A DNA stretch of 64,000 nt from Ovis canadensis (GCF_042477335.2 NC_091255.1:49640501-49704500); one strand, 5' to 3'; counted from the first letter of the stretch, positions 10,740 to 21,242 are shown. The notes: generated by a model from the sequence alone, not told the origin. A program made the numbers and translations.

Positions 10740-11400
10740 TACAGAATGAAAACTAATCTGACCATTTCTTCACCCTCTCTAAATAAATCAAGAAAATAAA
10801 GTTTAATCAGAATCTTTCTTCCTACCACTTAAACCCATGTCTTCCTGATTAGTTTCCATAGAAATAGAGTAAGAAGTTGTAATGATTTGTGATGCTTCCC
10901 TGTGTAAATTTTCTATCCTGGGTACCCCTATCTGTAGTCTTCTTTGGGGAAAAAAAATGCCAGGTCCTTTATCACTAACACTTCTTTATTGCTGTGCTTA
11001 TTCTCTTTGGTTCTGATTACTTCACTGAAGCTATGGGGCCCAGACAATACCAGAATCATAAATGTGTGTTTGTTATGCATAAAATGTGTTTGTCTGTTAT
11101 GCTTCAATGTTGGCCTTTGTTCACAGATATTAAAGTTTTGAGTTATTATTCATTAAGATGTTAGGGTTCCAGTTTTCTAGTTAAAGTGTAAGGGGTTCTT
11201 TCCAATTTCTTAAACTCTATTTTACTGGTTTTTAAATTAAGTTGCGTCTACCTTTCTTAGATTCCTCAGACGTAAGACATGGTTGAAGTACCAACCAAAT
11301 GAACAGTCTATCCTACCTGGGATTCTGTGTTTCTAGGCTCTCATTCCAGTGACCAAGACTAGATAGCACATAAACTTCAAGGACTTCATCTCATCCCCAA
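10740..11400. other. Intergenic, no gene recognised
   Basis: No coding or structural RNA signal seen. Confidence 0.5.
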
Positions 11401-11606
11401 CTTGTGGCTCAGACAGTAAAGAATCTGCCCGCAATGTGGTAGACCTGGGTTCGACCCCTGTGTTGGGAAGATTCCCTGGAGAAGGGAATGCCTACCCAAG
11501 CCAGTATTCTTACCTGGAGAATTCCATGGACAGAGAAGCATGATGGGCTATAGTCCATGATGTCGCAAAGAGTAGGACAAGACCGAGTGACTAACACACA
11601 CACAAA
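11401..11606 (+). mobile_element. Bov-tA SINE
   Basis: Sense copy from the tRNA-like head (GGCTCAGACAGTAAAGAATC) through GTAGACCTGGGTTCGA to the ACTAACACACACAC end. Moderately diverged. Confidence 0.9.
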
Positions 11607-11955
11607 CAAGACCCTTCTCTTCTCTCCTCAGTGCCAACGAGCTCTTTCTTGTGCTTTGAAACTGAGGTCCTTCTAAATGAAAGGTGAATCCAAGCTAAAT
11701 CTTACCAACCTGATGGGAGACAAGAGAGTGGTATTTGAGTGGGTAGAGTGATGACCACATTTTGGAGCCACTGTGTTTGAGTGTGTAGGTTGTGTCCCGA
11801 TGAGGGACTTTGCCTACTCAGAGGAAGTAGATTCTTTCTTTACACAGAGCTATGTCTCAACAAAATGTATATTCCTCATTGCGTCTACCTCAAGGTGGTG
11901 CCTTTTTCTAATTCTTGAAATTTGCACTAATGGAGACCCCATCTCTTGGATTAAT

Positions 11956-12113
11956 TGAAGTGAAATTCACATAATAGACAATGAACTGTTTTAAAGTGTA
12001 CAACTGAGTGGTATTTAGTGCATTCATTATATTGTGTAACCACCACACCTCCCTCCAGTTTCAAAACTTCTTCATCCCCCAGAAGAACATCTAATAACCC
12101 TTAGGTAAACATT
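11956..12113 (-). mobile_element. Old L1 3' UTR fragment, antisense
   Basis: Contains AAATTCACATAATAGACAAT and CAACTGAGTGGTATTTAGTG, the same old L1 3' segment that recurs at about 31,990-32,215. Confidence 0.65.
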
Positions 12114-12117
12114 CCTA

Positions 12118-12478
12118 AAGTTTGGTGCTGGGGAAGACTCTTGAGAGTCCCTTGGACTACAAGGATATCAAACAAGTCAATCCTAAAAGAAATCAACCCT
12201 GAATATTCATTGGAAGGACAGATGCTGAAGCTGAAGCTCCAATACTTTGGCCATCTGATGCAAAGAGCTGACTCATTAGAAAAGACCCTGATGCTGGGAA
12301 AGATTGAGGGCAAGAGGAGAAGGGGGCAACAGAGGATGAAATATTGGATGGCATCACTGACTCAATGGATGTGAGTCTGAACAAACTCAGGAAGATAGTG
12401 AAGGACAGAGAAGCCTGGCCTGCTTCAGTTTATGGGTCACAAAGAGTCAGACATGACTTAGTGACTGAACAACAACAA
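12118..12478 (+). mobile_element. BovB (RTE) LINE 3' end
   Basis: Sense-strand 3' terminus of BovB: AGACTCTTGAGAGTCCCTTG, then CTTTGGCCATCTGATGCAAA, then GAGTCAGACATGACTTAGTG. 5'-truncated and fairly diverged, so an older copy. Confidence 0.9.
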
Positions 12479-12810
12479 GTCATTCCCATTCTCCTCTACC
12501 TCCAGTGATTGACTCACCACTTTGATTTTATGACCAAAGATTTCATCCTTTAGCACAGAAGTTCCACGAAGTGTCTTTTATTTCATCTTTGCTTCATTCT
12601 GGAACGCTCCTTGGAGGTTAGCATGAGGATGGTGGATACCAACTTCGTGTTCATATAAACCCAGCCCTGCAATGGCCATTTATTTTTTGCTTCACCATAC
12701 AGGAGGGAATTGTGTAGATATTACAAAATACATCAGTTATAATTCCCTTTCCTCACTTTCCAAAGAATATTTTGAGGAGTACTAGAATTAACTGCTAACA
12801 GGATGTTCAG

Positions 12811-13069
12811 AGTCAGTCAGTTCAGTCTCCCAGTTGTGCCCAACTCTTTTCGACCCCATGGATGGCAGCACTCCAGGCTTTCCTGTCCATCATCAACTCC
12901 TGGAGCTTGCCTAAACTCATATCTATCAAGTCAGTGATTTCATCCAACCATTTCATCCTCTGTTATCCCCTTCTTCTCCTGCCTTCAATCTTTCCCTGCA
13001 TCAGGGTCTTTTCCAGTGAGTCAGTTCTTTGCATCAGGGGGCCAAAGTATTGGAGCTTCAGCTTCAATA
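12811..13069 (-). mobile_element. BovB LINE 3' end, antisense
   Basis: Reverse-oriented BovB tail beginning CAGTCAGTTCAGTCTCCCAG and ending near CCAAAGTATTGGAGCTTCAG. It lies in opposite orientation to the copy 330 bp to the left. Confidence 0.9.
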
Positions 13070-13460
13070 GTTGGTAATAAATGACTCAAGGATTCTATGG
13101 GAACCAGTGAGTGATGGTTATAGAGATTCCTTCATCATAGGGCATCTCAGTCCTTTTAATTTTCTCAGGTGCTGTATATACCTTCCATATGTTGATAACA
13201 CATGTAACACTATTTGACCATTGAATATTCTTTCCCCTTTGGGCATGTGAAGGGACTAATTATCAATGTGTCATGTATGTAGGAAATGATCTAATATCCT
13301 ATGCCTGTAAGGGACATTGCAAGAAATAAAATTCAATTATATCATTCTCCAGGTTAGAAACAGGGCCCTAGGCAAGCAAAGGGACTTGTTCAAGAGGTCA
13401 TGGATTGTGGGTTACAAAGTGGGGACTAGAGTTCAGGACGCCTTACACCTTATGATGTGC

Positions 13461-13672
13461 TGTGCTGTGCTTAGTTACTCTGTCCTGTCCAACTCTTTGC
13501 AACCCCATGGACTGTAGCCCACCAGGCCCCTCTGTCCATGGGGATTCTCCAGACAAGAATACTAGAGTGGTTGCCATGCCCTCCTCCAGGGGATCTTCCC
13601 AACCCAGGGATTGAACCCAGGTCTTTCACAATGCAGGCAGATTTTTTTTATCATTGGAGCCGCCAGGGAAGC
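13461..13672 (-). mobile_element. Bov-tA SINE, antisense
   Basis: Complete antisense copy from CTTAGTTACTCTGTCCTGTC to GCCGCCAGGGAAGC. Confidence 0.9.
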
Positions 13673-13679
13673 TTAATAA

Positions 13680-13795
13680 TACTGGAGAGGATAACCTGTC
13701 CCTTCTCCAGGGGATCTTCCTGACCCAGGAATCAGACCCAGGGGTCTTCTGCATTGCAAGCAGATTCTTTACCAGCTGAGCTTCCAGGGAAGCCC
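13680..13795 (-). mobile_element. Partial second Bov-tA copy in tandem
   Basis: Directly follows the previous SINE and repeats its head portion, from ACTGGAGAGGATAACC to CTTCCAGGGAAGCCC. It looks like a partial tandem duplication or a second insertion at the same place. Confidence 0.8.
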
Positions 13796-13799
13796 ACAT

Positions 13800-14210
13800 C
13801 TTATCCTAATAACTGTCTTTCCAATTATGCATTACTTTTATATCCTTGATAGTTTAAAGAACTGTCCACAGAATCATATATGAATGAACTGAATGTTTTT
13901 GGTGACACCTCAAGAAGCCAAATGACATAAAATTGGTATTCTGGGACACCTAACCCATTAATTTGCATACTTGAGGACTTCAGGGAATAGTGTCTAAATA
14001 CTGATGTATTCTTTTAATCATATATTTTGACTGTAGATAGACAAGGAAAACCACCTTTTAAAGGCCACTGCTAAAAGCACCGTAATAAAGAAAAACCGCA
14101 GTGCTACGCTACATTTATTGACATTTTGAGAAATCCCAGTATCCCAATATCAATAACAGATACCAAAGAAAAGAAAGCTCCAACAATGACTTCATCACTG
14201 AAGAATGAAA
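13800..14210. other. Intergenic, no gene recognised
   Basis: AT-rich sequence downstream of the third KRTAP1 gene, without recognised repeats. Confidence 0.5.
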
Positions 14211-14213
14211 AAT

Positions 14214-14219
14214 TTTATT
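14214..14219 (-). promoter_or_regulatory. Polyadenylation signal of third KRTAP1 gene
   Basis: AATAAA in the gene direction, 280 bp past the stop codon. Assigned by position and motif. Confidence 0.55.
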
Positions 14220-14498
14220 AAACCCAAAAGCCAATGAGTTGTTGAAACATTTCAGAAGATATTTATAGTAAAGTATTACACATTTCTTTTCACGCTGTAA
14301 GACTTCTGTTGATATCCAGATCTATGAAATATTTTTGGTTTTTTATTATAAATCAATTTTCCATGTTAGGGAAATTATGTAGCCTTCTGACATGAGGTGG
14401 TAAGCTGGGTTATGGGTACTATTCCTTAGAAGTTTGTTGGGACTGTACATTGGCTAATTTTGAAGTGCCATTGTCTTAGAATTTCCATCAGTAGGTTT

Positions 14499-14957
14499 TT
14501 AACAGATGGGTTGGGAGCAGGTGGGCTCACAGACGGGCTCAGTGCAGGTGGGCTGGCAGCAGCAGGCTGGGCGGCAGCAGGACTGTCCACAGTAGGATGG
14601 GCGGCAGCAGGAGGCCTGGGCATAGTACAGCTGGCAGCAGGACGGGGATGTGCAGCTCACCACACAGCAGGGAGGCAGGCTGGTGCCCTCCACGCGGCAG
14701 TCAGGGCGGCACCACCTGGTGCGGCTGCTCACAGCTCCGCTGCTACCCACCTGGTCATAGCCAATGCTGCCACCAATGCCACAGCCGGTCTCACAGCCAC
14801 TGGTCTGGAGGCAGGTTGGCTGGCAGCAGCTGGTCTGGATGGAAGTTGGCTGGCAGCAGCTGGTCTGACTGCAGGTTGATCGGCAGCAGCTGGAGCCACA
14901 GGTCCCAGCAGTGGAACAGATGGGAAATCCACAGAAGCTGGTGGAACAGCAGGCCAT
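14499..14957 (-). CDS. KRTAP1-3: Keratin-associated protein 1 (high-sulfur, B2C/KAP1-3-like)
   Basis: Intronless 152-residue KAP1 protein with 34 Cys (22%), predicted to be part of the disulfide-linked matrix around keratin filaments. It opens MACCSTSFCGFPICSTAGTC and has a distinctive CCRSTCSQTS segment at residues 24-33. It has one decapeptide QTSCCQPTSI and one variant unit, then the shared Gly/Ser linker and Cys-rich half. The C-terminus differs from its two sisters: it continues past CEPTC to SQPIC and uses a TAA stop. This fits sheep B2C (KAP1-3; 151 residues without Met) from memory. It is the shortest KAP1 gene here because of the lowest repeat number. From about 14,530 to 14,830 its DNA is nearly base-identical to the first gene, which implies recent sequence exchange. 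It lies closest to the KRTAP2 array, where human numbering would place KRTAP1-1, so the number is provisional. Confidence 0.95.
   Translation of the reverse strand: MACCSTSFCGFPICSTAGTCGSSCCRSTCSQTSCCQPTSIQTSCCQPTCLQTSGCETGCGIGGSIGYDQVGSSGAVSSRTRWCRPDCRVEGTSLPPCCVVSCTSPSCCQLYYAQASCCRPSYCGQSCCRPACCCQPTCTEPVCEPTCSQPIC
14815..14874. repeat. Two 30-bp units inside the third KRTAP1 CDS
   Basis: Units begin at 14,815 and 14,845 with GTTGGCTGGCAGCAGCTGGT. This is the smallest array of the three sister genes (4, 3 and 2 units from left to right). Confidence 0.9.
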
Positions 14958-15030
14958 GGTGTCAGGGGTTAGGCTGAGAGCTGGGATGCTTGGAGAAGTT
15001 TCTGAGTTTGGTCTGCTTGTTCCACCCAGG

Positions 15031-15039
15031 CCTTTTATA
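15031..15039 (-). promoter_or_regulatory. TATA box of third KRTAP1 gene
   Basis: TATAAAAGG in the gene direction, 74 bp upstream of the ATG. The shared CTCTGATTG element lies at 15125-15133. Confidence 0.85.
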
Positions 15040-15139
15040 GAATTTTGCCACTTCCTGTTTTTGTGATGGACAGCATTTTTATCTTATTACTCTTTTAAAC
15101 GATCTTTTCCACAGTAATAGGCCCCTCTGATTGTTGAAA

Positions 15140-15899
15140 TAATGAGTTATTTTAAATATATCTCCAAATTGGATTTTCCTTATTACTCAGCTAATACTCA
15201 CCAAACGTGTTTGTCTTTGGTAAAAATACTGATGTTTTGTTTTCAAATAATGCTGTAATTTCTCAAGTCTCAGCCTTTGTATTATGCTTATGATTACATC
15301 ACTGTCACTCATAAGACAATGTGACTATGGGATCATATTTTCCAAACCTTCAGTCTCCAGAATAAAATTATTAACCATTGATTGTCCCGTGTCTAAGCCT
15401 TCCTACTTTTTTAAGTAATTGAAATTATAGTTTCTACAAACAGCCAGATAGAAACTGATAAACTTCACATTCATAGGAATTCATAGATCTTTCCAGAAAT
15501 TGGATCTCTCCACTTTCTATGATCTCTCTTGAACTTCACACATTCAGACTTGATGAAATACTTATCACTGAGGAGAGTATGAAATCTCCATCCCAATTTA
15601 CTATATTTTGTTGTTAATATTAATAACACAAATTTAAAAGAAGGACTAAAATTCATACCCAGTAATTAGGAAAAAAAGTCACAAAAATTTTATGTGTAAT
15701 TGACATTTCTCTCTGAAGGATAAGAATCACTTCTCTGTGGATTATCTGAACAGTATTTATTTCTCAAAGGTGGGATTCATTTTCAATTTATGTCAATTTT
15801 TATGTAACTACAACTTGTTTCCTATGAAAGGATGATATTGGACCAAAGAGCATGACAATTGAGTTTAGGAAAGAGAACCAATAAAAGAAGAAGCAGAAG
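15140..15899. other. Intergenic, no gene recognised
   Basis: AT-rich; a 61-codon antisense frame at 15,471-15,656 has no family features. Confidence 0.5.
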
Positions 15900-16113
15900 C
15901 TAGGAAACACTTTATTTTTTATTTTTTTTATTTTTTTAATTTTAAATTCCTTCATTCTTACATGCGTTCCCAAACATGAACCCCCCGCACACCTCCCTCC
16001 CCATAACATCTCTCTGGGTCATCCCCATGCACCAGCCCCAAGCATGCTGTATCCTGCATCAGACATAGACTGGCGATTCAATTCTTACATGATAGTATAC
16101 ATGTTAGAATGCT
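15900..16113 (-). mobile_element. Ruminant L1 3' end, antisense
   Basis: T-rich tail (about 15,909-15,945), then reverse-oriented L1 3' sequence including CATCCCCATGCACCAGCCCC. A short SINE or BovB tail fragment (about 16,140-16,170) follows. Confidence 0.8.
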
Positions 16114-16169
16114 GGATCACAGTCTTATAAGGCAGATTAGAGTTGGACACTACTCAGCGACTGAACACA

Positions 16170-16750
16170 ACGAAGGGAATGGATGATCAAATGTCATTCA
16201 GTAGATAAAGTGCAAAGAGATTAAGATAAATTTCAGCAAAACAAAGGTCAAAACAATTCTTGGTGGTTTCCAAAATTTGCGATTTTCCATGAGAAGTTTG
16301 GAGTTATACAGGAGGAAATGAAAAGAGTGGTGGTCAAAAGCATACGTTTTTGCTAATTGTGGTAGGTTTGTTCTTGCTGTCCAACCCTGAATAGAAGCAC
16401 ATAGTTAGCTTTTATGAGGTGGAGGTTTGGTTTGTACAGCGATAGAATTCCATTAAAGAGTGATTCATGGCAGTGTCAATAAAGATGTCCACATCATGGT
16501 AACCATGACTACAAGTATGATGTTAAAGGATGGTTAGGGGAATCACTGAATGTTAGAGATCAAAAACTTAGTATATCATTTTGTCCAACCATTTAATTTT
16601 ATAGGTTTGGAAACTGACATCATTCTTTTTATAAATAGCACATGTTTATTGAATACTATTATGCCTGGGGCACTGAAGGATTATGTAGACGGCAAGACTC
16701 AATCTGCTGCCTCATGTTTTACTCTAGCGCACAAATTGGCATAGTAGCAA
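16170..16750. other. Intergenic, no gene recognised
   Basis: AT-rich, no coding signal. Confidence 0.5.
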
Positions 16751-16754
16751 TAAG

Positions 16755-17112
16755 CCAGACTTGAACATAGGAACAGGATGTTCCTATGGAGATGCAGACC
16801 AGAAAACAGACTTGTGGACCCAGTGGGCAAAGGAGAGGTTTGGACAAATAGAGAGACTAGCATTGAAACATCTATATTACCATACGTAAAACAGATAGCC
16901 AGTGGGAATATGCTGTATGTCACAGGCAGCTCAAACTGGGTGCTCTGGGACTGCCTAGAGAGGAGGGATGGGGTGGGAAGTGAGAAGGAGGTTAAAGAGG
17001 GAGAGGACCTACGTGTGCCTATGGCTGATTCATGTTGACGTATGGCAGAAACCAACACAATATTGCAAAGAAATTATCCTCCAATTAAAAATAAATAAAT
17101 TTGAAAAAAGAT
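16755..17112 (+). mobile_element. Ruminant L1 3' end
   Basis: Sense L1 tail with GGAGATGCAGACCAGAAAAC, then GGCTGATTCATGTTGACGTA, then CAATATTGCAAAGAAATTAT and an A-rich end. The 119-codon antisense frame over it is a shadow. Confidence 0.85.
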
Positions 17113-18076
17113 TGATGTTGTGAAACAGAAAAAAAGAAGGAAACATTCAGCTTCAAAGTTCTAAATTGAAATATTATTGTTGTGGTGTGAACTATTTCTA
17201 ATTTCCTCTCAGCATCAGTTGATATTAGAATGCTATGGAGTTTAGGATTGACTGCACTTTGGAGAGGCTAGTAACTTGCTCCATTTACACAGCCAGTACA
17301 CAGCCAGAAGAGATGGGTATAAAACTTCTATTCCTCATTCCTAGATCAGTTCATTTTATTTTACACTGTGTTGCTTTCCAGAATCAATTAAAGTTAGTAA
17401 AACTCACTGTCTTCTCTGTTTTCTTCTAACATTTCTGTGTGGTTTTAAATACACAGCAAGTAAGTATAAATATGTAAAAATTGTTTTAAGTATCTTCTGA
17501 CCAGAAGAGTTTCCCATAGATCTGCAATTTCTAATTATTTTATCCCTAGTGGTTTCTTGTTTCCTACATTCAGATGGGTTAATTCTCCACCTGGGTTTCT
17601 GTGTCTGCCATATTCTTTGTGTCTTTTTTATTCCGTGGCAATGTCTCAGTTAACTCTTACTGTGTATCACTTAGACCATGGCAGTGGTCTCTTGATTGCT
17701 TCTGTATAGTCATTATCATGTCTAGCCTCTGGCCCCTTGTTTTTATAAACATCTAACACAGAAATCATCCTTATGCCCAACTCCTGCCATGCCGTTCCCC
17801 TGCCCTAAGGCTTTCAACAGCTCTTTGTGTTTGTTGAATAAATGGCATATTCTTTTGGCTAGTTCTAAAAGCACACCAACTTTTGAAAATGATCTTTCAT
17901 TAGCATTTTATCTATATCCCACTCTAATAATCTCTGAACAACTTCTTTATACCTTTGTCAATACTGTTTCCATTATTGAAAATGCCATCTTCCCTGAGAT
18001 CTGGACACCTAAATCTTGACTCATATGAAATGTTAGCTTCTTTTTCAGTCTTTCTTGTTCTCCCCAATTGATAGTA
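17113..18076. other. Intergenic, no gene recognised
   Basis: No coding signal that I trust; likely old unclassified repeats. Confidence 0.5.
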
Positions 18077-18090
18077 ACTTCTCTGTTGAC

Positions 18091-18202
18091 GGAAAATGGC
18101 AACCCACTCCAGTATTCTTGCCTGGAGAATCCCATGGACGGAGCAGCCTGATGGGCCACAGTCCCTGGGGTCGCAAAGAGTCGGACACGACTGAGCGACT
18201 TC
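18091..18202 (+). mobile_element. Bov-tA2 SINE, recent insertion
   Basis: Short sense copy, close to consensus, flanked by a perfect 14-bp target-site duplication ACTTCTCTGTTGAC at 18,077-18,090 and 18,203-18,216. Confidence 0.95.
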
Positions 18203-18437
18203 ACTTCTCTGTTGACAGTCTGTTGTACATTTTCATATTCTAATCGTTGGTTAATTACTGTGAGTTTGTTTCATCTCCTGGAAATTTCTTGAATAAGATG
18301 ACATTAACCCAACTTTAATACAGTCTATGGTTTGCAGACGGTAGGCAATCTGTCTATTTTTGTTATGCTTACATTTAATACAAAAAATAGAATGAATAAG
18401 TAAAACCAAAGTTGTGTTTGCTGGGCCAAAAAAGAAG

Positions 18438-18443
18438 TTTATT
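18438..18443 (-). promoter_or_regulatory. Polyadenylation signal of KRTAP2 copy 1
   Basis: AATAAA in the gene direction, 216 bp past the stop. The context GAAGTTTATTAGAAA on the plus strand is nearly the same as at the KRTAP4 gene (54,999). Confidence 0.6.
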
Positions 18444-18658
18444 AGAAAACAAACATGCTTCAAGACTTAAGATATAAGAAGGGAAGAAGGAAGTTGTTAC
18501 TTGAGAATAGCCCAAGCCTTAATAGATGAGCCTGCATCTCCAGTTCCTAGTTGATGCGAGGTCTTAAGGGCTCAGGGCAAGAAGTTTGTTAGGTAGAGAA
18601 ATGGGGGTTGAACTTTTTCAGACGGTCGGTTGCTTGCTCTGCGCAGGCAGTGCACTGC

Positions 18659-19057
18659 TCAGCAGCAGGGGGAGGTCCTGAAGGTGCGGCAGGTGGTGCG
18701 GCAGGGGGCCGGCTGGCAGCTGGTGGGGCGGCAGCACGGGGACTGCACAGAGACGGGCTGGCAGCACGTGGTGGCCCAGCAGCAGGGGCGGCACACCACG
18801 GCCTGGCACGACGTGGGGCAGCAGGTGATGGGGCGGCAGCAGCCCTCCTGCAGGCTGCAGGGGTCGCAGCAGACCGGGCGGCGGCAGGGCTCGCAGATGG
18901 GGCGCGTGCAGCGGGACACGAAGGTCACGGGGCGGCTCACGGTGGTCTGGCAGGACACTGGGCGGCAGCAGCAGGGGTCGCGGTAGTAGCAGGGCTGGAG
19001 GCAGCCTCCGCCACAGCTGAGGGAGGAGAAGGTGGGGCCGCAGCAGGAGCCGGTCAT
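18659..19057 (-). CDS. KRTAP2: Keratin-associated protein 2, copy 1 (high-sulfur, BIIIA-like)
   Basis: Intronless 132-residue high-sulfur matrix protein with 32 Cys (24%), predicted to cross-link trichocyte keratin filaments in the hair or wool cortex. [19 protein letters not shown] at the N-terminus, [19 protein letters not shown] at about residues 50-68 and [20 protein letters not shown] at about 90-109 are hallmarks of human KAP2 and of the sheep BIIIA wool proteins. Residues at the variable sites are C23, Y24, C36, P118 and P130. Compared with human KAP2 as I recall it, several cysteines are replaced (for example TVSRPVTFV where human has TVCRPVTCV). The start follows the family N-terminus and lies 86 bp from a TATATAAAG box. 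The CDS is almost identical to three more copies to the right, so which numbered KRTAP2 this is cannot be decided. Confidence 0.96.
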   Translation of the reverse strand: MTGSCCGPTFSSLSCGGGCLQPCYYRDPCCCRPVSCQTTVSRPVTFVSRCTRPICEPCRRPVCCDPCSLQEGCCRPITCCPTSCQAVVCRPCCWATTCCQPVSVQSPCCRPTSCQPAPCRTTCRTFRTSPCC

Positions 19058-19142
19058 GGTGGTGTGTGGGGCCGAGTGGGGCTGAGGTGGTGAGAGGAGT
19101 TGAGTGTTCTCAGGTGTGAGTGTCTTCCCCTTGCTCGGGGCC

Positions 19143-19151
19143 CTTTATATA
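19143..19151 (-). promoter_or_regulatory. TATA box of KRTAP2 copy 1
   Basis: TATATAAAG in the gene direction, within GGGTATATAAAGGGCCC, shared by all four KRTAP2 copies. Confidence 0.88.
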
Positions 19152-19169
19152 CCCTGGCCAGGAGATAAT

Positions 19170-19574
19170 GACGCCGCCTCTTGTTTATTTTTTGCTCAAT
19201 TAAATAGAAATTTGTTTTGACTAATGGTTGCATTGTTGGTGACATAATCTCATTAAAGAACATCTGTTGCATCCCTAAATATGGATGTATTCATGCTGCT
19301 CATCATCAAAATCTAAGTACTCTGGAACGTTGGAGGTGAAGCAGCTCTTGATGCTTATTTTGAATAGATGGCATCTGACAAAACCTGGGCAAAATAGTGC
19401 TGAAGGGGCTACAATTTTTAAAGACATGAAAGGCATAAGAGTTTCTAGACCACTGACTAGATCCTACCCTTGACCCCCAAGAGATTCCCAGAAAAGCCTG
19501 CATGTGAATCAGACAGGTGTTAGACATAGTCTTTGGTGTGGATTCCTTGGGAAAACGTTAGTGTTTCATTTCAT
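19170..19574. other. Intergenic, no gene recognised
   Basis: Beyond about 120 bp upstream of the ATG the sequence no longer resembles the other KRTAP2 promoters. Nothing else recognised. Confidence 0.5.
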
Positions 19575-19757
19575 ATGGAGTTGGACTGCTGAGCACAGAA
19601 GAACTGATGCTTTTGAACTGTGGTGTTGGATGGCATTGCGGAGTCAATAGACATGAGTTTGAGCAAGCTCTGGGAGATGAGGAAGGACAGGGAAACCTGG
19701 CATGCTGCAGTCCATGGGGTCATAAAGACTTGGACACAACTGAGCAACTGAACAGCA
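19575..19757 (+). mobile_element. BovB 3' end with internal deletion
   Basis: GAACTGATGCTTTTGAACTG is followed too soon by GGATGGCATTGCGGAGTCAA, then the terminal ATAAAGACTTGGACACAACT. About 200 bp expected between these parts in BovB are missing. Confidence 0.85.
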
Positions 19758-20089
19758 TGGTGAAATGTACATGCCTTGAATAGTACTGCAGCTCATAGAT
19801 TTGTATTGAAAAGGTTAAAGTTGACTTTCATACACTGAGCATTAGAATAAAATACCCAAGACTGACATCTATTTTTTTTCTTTTTTTCCAGCTCACGTTG
19901 TGGCAACTCTGATTTTTCTGGTTTTTCTTAATATTGGTTTTCCCTGAGGCATGATATTTTTTATACTTGTCTTTCTTGTGTATGTGATATGAAATTGTGT
20001 AATAAATTTTTTCTTACTGTACCTTGACATGGTTGCTACAACTATGAAGTAATAAGGCAGAGGTTTTTTTCCCTACATAATAGATGTAG

Positions 20090-20387
20090 AAAACAAACTT
20101 GTTTGCCAGGGGGAAGTGGAGGAGGAATAAATTAGAAGATTGGGATTGACATAAACACACCACTATATGAATTAAATTCCCACTCAATTCACTGGCAACC
20201 CACTCCAGTATTCTTGCCTGGAGAATCCCATGGATGGAGGAGCTTGGTAGGCTACAGTCCACGAGGTCACAAAGAGTCAGACACGACTGAATGACTTCAC
20301 TTTAAGGACCTACTATATAGCCCAGGGAGCTCTTCTCAATACTCTCTAATGACCTATATGAAAAAAGAATCTAAAAAAGAGTGGATA
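20090..20387 (+). mobile_element. L1 3' end interrupted by a SINE
   Basis: Sense L1 3' sequence (GAGGAATAAATTAGAAGATT, then AAGGACCTACTATATAGCCC) stops abruptly after GAGTGGATA at 20,387, where a U6-like sequence begins. A Bov-tA copy occupies 20,191-20,302. Confidence 0.8.
20191..20302 (+). mobile_element. Bov-tA2 SINE
   Basis: Short sense copy from ACTGGCAACCCACTCCAG to GACACGACTGAATGACTTCA, inserted in the L1 tail. Confidence 0.9.
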
Positions 20388-20417
20388 GTGCTTGCTTTGG
20401 CAGTACATATTCTAAAA
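20388..20417 (+). pseudogene. U6 snRNA 5' end, fused to BovB (retro-chimera)
   Basis: These 30 bases match the first 30 bases of U6 snRNA at 26 of 30 positions by eye, starting exactly at the U6 5' G: GTGCTTGCTTTGGCAG, then TACATATTCTAAAA. The match ends at the AAAA of U6 and continues straight into BovB sequence that has AAAAGC at the same point. This is the expected structure of a template switch from a LINE RNA to U6 RNA. It is not a functional U6 gene, since nothing beyond base 30 is present. Confidence 0.8.
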
Positions 20418-20899
20418 AGCAAAGACTTCACTTTGTCAACCAAGGTCCATATAGTCAAAGCAATGATCTTTCCAGTAGTAATGTACAAATGTGAGAGCTG
20501 GACAATAAAGAAGGCAGAGCTCCAAAGAACTGATGCTTTCGAACTTTGCTGCTGGAGAAGACTCTTGAGAGTCCCTTGGGAAGCAAAGAGATCAAACCAG
20601 TGAGTCTTAAAGGATATCAACCCTGAATACTCTTTGGAAGGACTGATGCTGACACTGAAGCTTCAATATTTTAGCTACCCAATGTGAACACCTGACTCAT
20701 TGGAAAAGACCCTGACACTGGGAATTATTGAAGATAGAAGAAGAGGGTGACAGAAGATGAGATGGTTGGACGGCATCACTGATTCTATGGACATGAACCT
20801 CGGCAAACTCTGGGAGATGGTGAGGGACAGGAAAGCCTGGCTTGCTACAGTCCATGGGGTCACAAAGAGTCAGACATGACTTGGAGACTCAACAGCAGT
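20418..20899 (+). mobile_element. BovB 3' part, downstream partner of the U6 chimera
   Basis: Sense BovB from AGCAAAGACTTCACTTTGTC through the GAAGACTCTTGAGAGTCCCT block to CACAAAGAGTCAGACATGAC. Diverged, hence an old insertion. Confidence 0.9.
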
Positions 20900-21242
20900 A
20901 TTCCATTGTATATATGTACTCCAGCTTCTTTATCCATTCATCTGTCGATGGACATCTAGGTTGCTTCCAAGTCCTAGCTGTTGTAAATAGTGCCTCAGTG
21001 AGCACTGTGGTACATGTGTCTTTTTCAGTTATGGTTTCCTCAGGGTATTTGCCCAGTAGTGAGCTTGTTGGGTCATATGGTAGTTTTATTCCTACTTTTA
21101 AAAGGAATTTTCATACTGTCTTCTGTAATGGCTGTATCAATTTACATTCCCACCAACAGTGTGAGAGGGTTCCCTTTTCTCCAAACCCTCGTCAGCATTT
21201 ATGTTTATAGATTTTTTGATAATGGCCATTCTGACCGGTATA
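20900..21242 (-). mobile_element. L1 fragment, antisense
   Basis: Reverse-oriented L1 sequence (TATCCATTCATCTGTCGATG, ACATTCCCACCAACAGTGTG). The same L1 region reappears in sense orientation near 22,900-23,180, so it is a separate insertion rather than the inverted 5' part of the next element. Confidence 0.85.

Noticed and set aside
20388-20417. Functional U6 snRNA gene
   Set aside because: Only the first 30 bases are present and they run into BovB sequence, so it is a chimera and not a gene.
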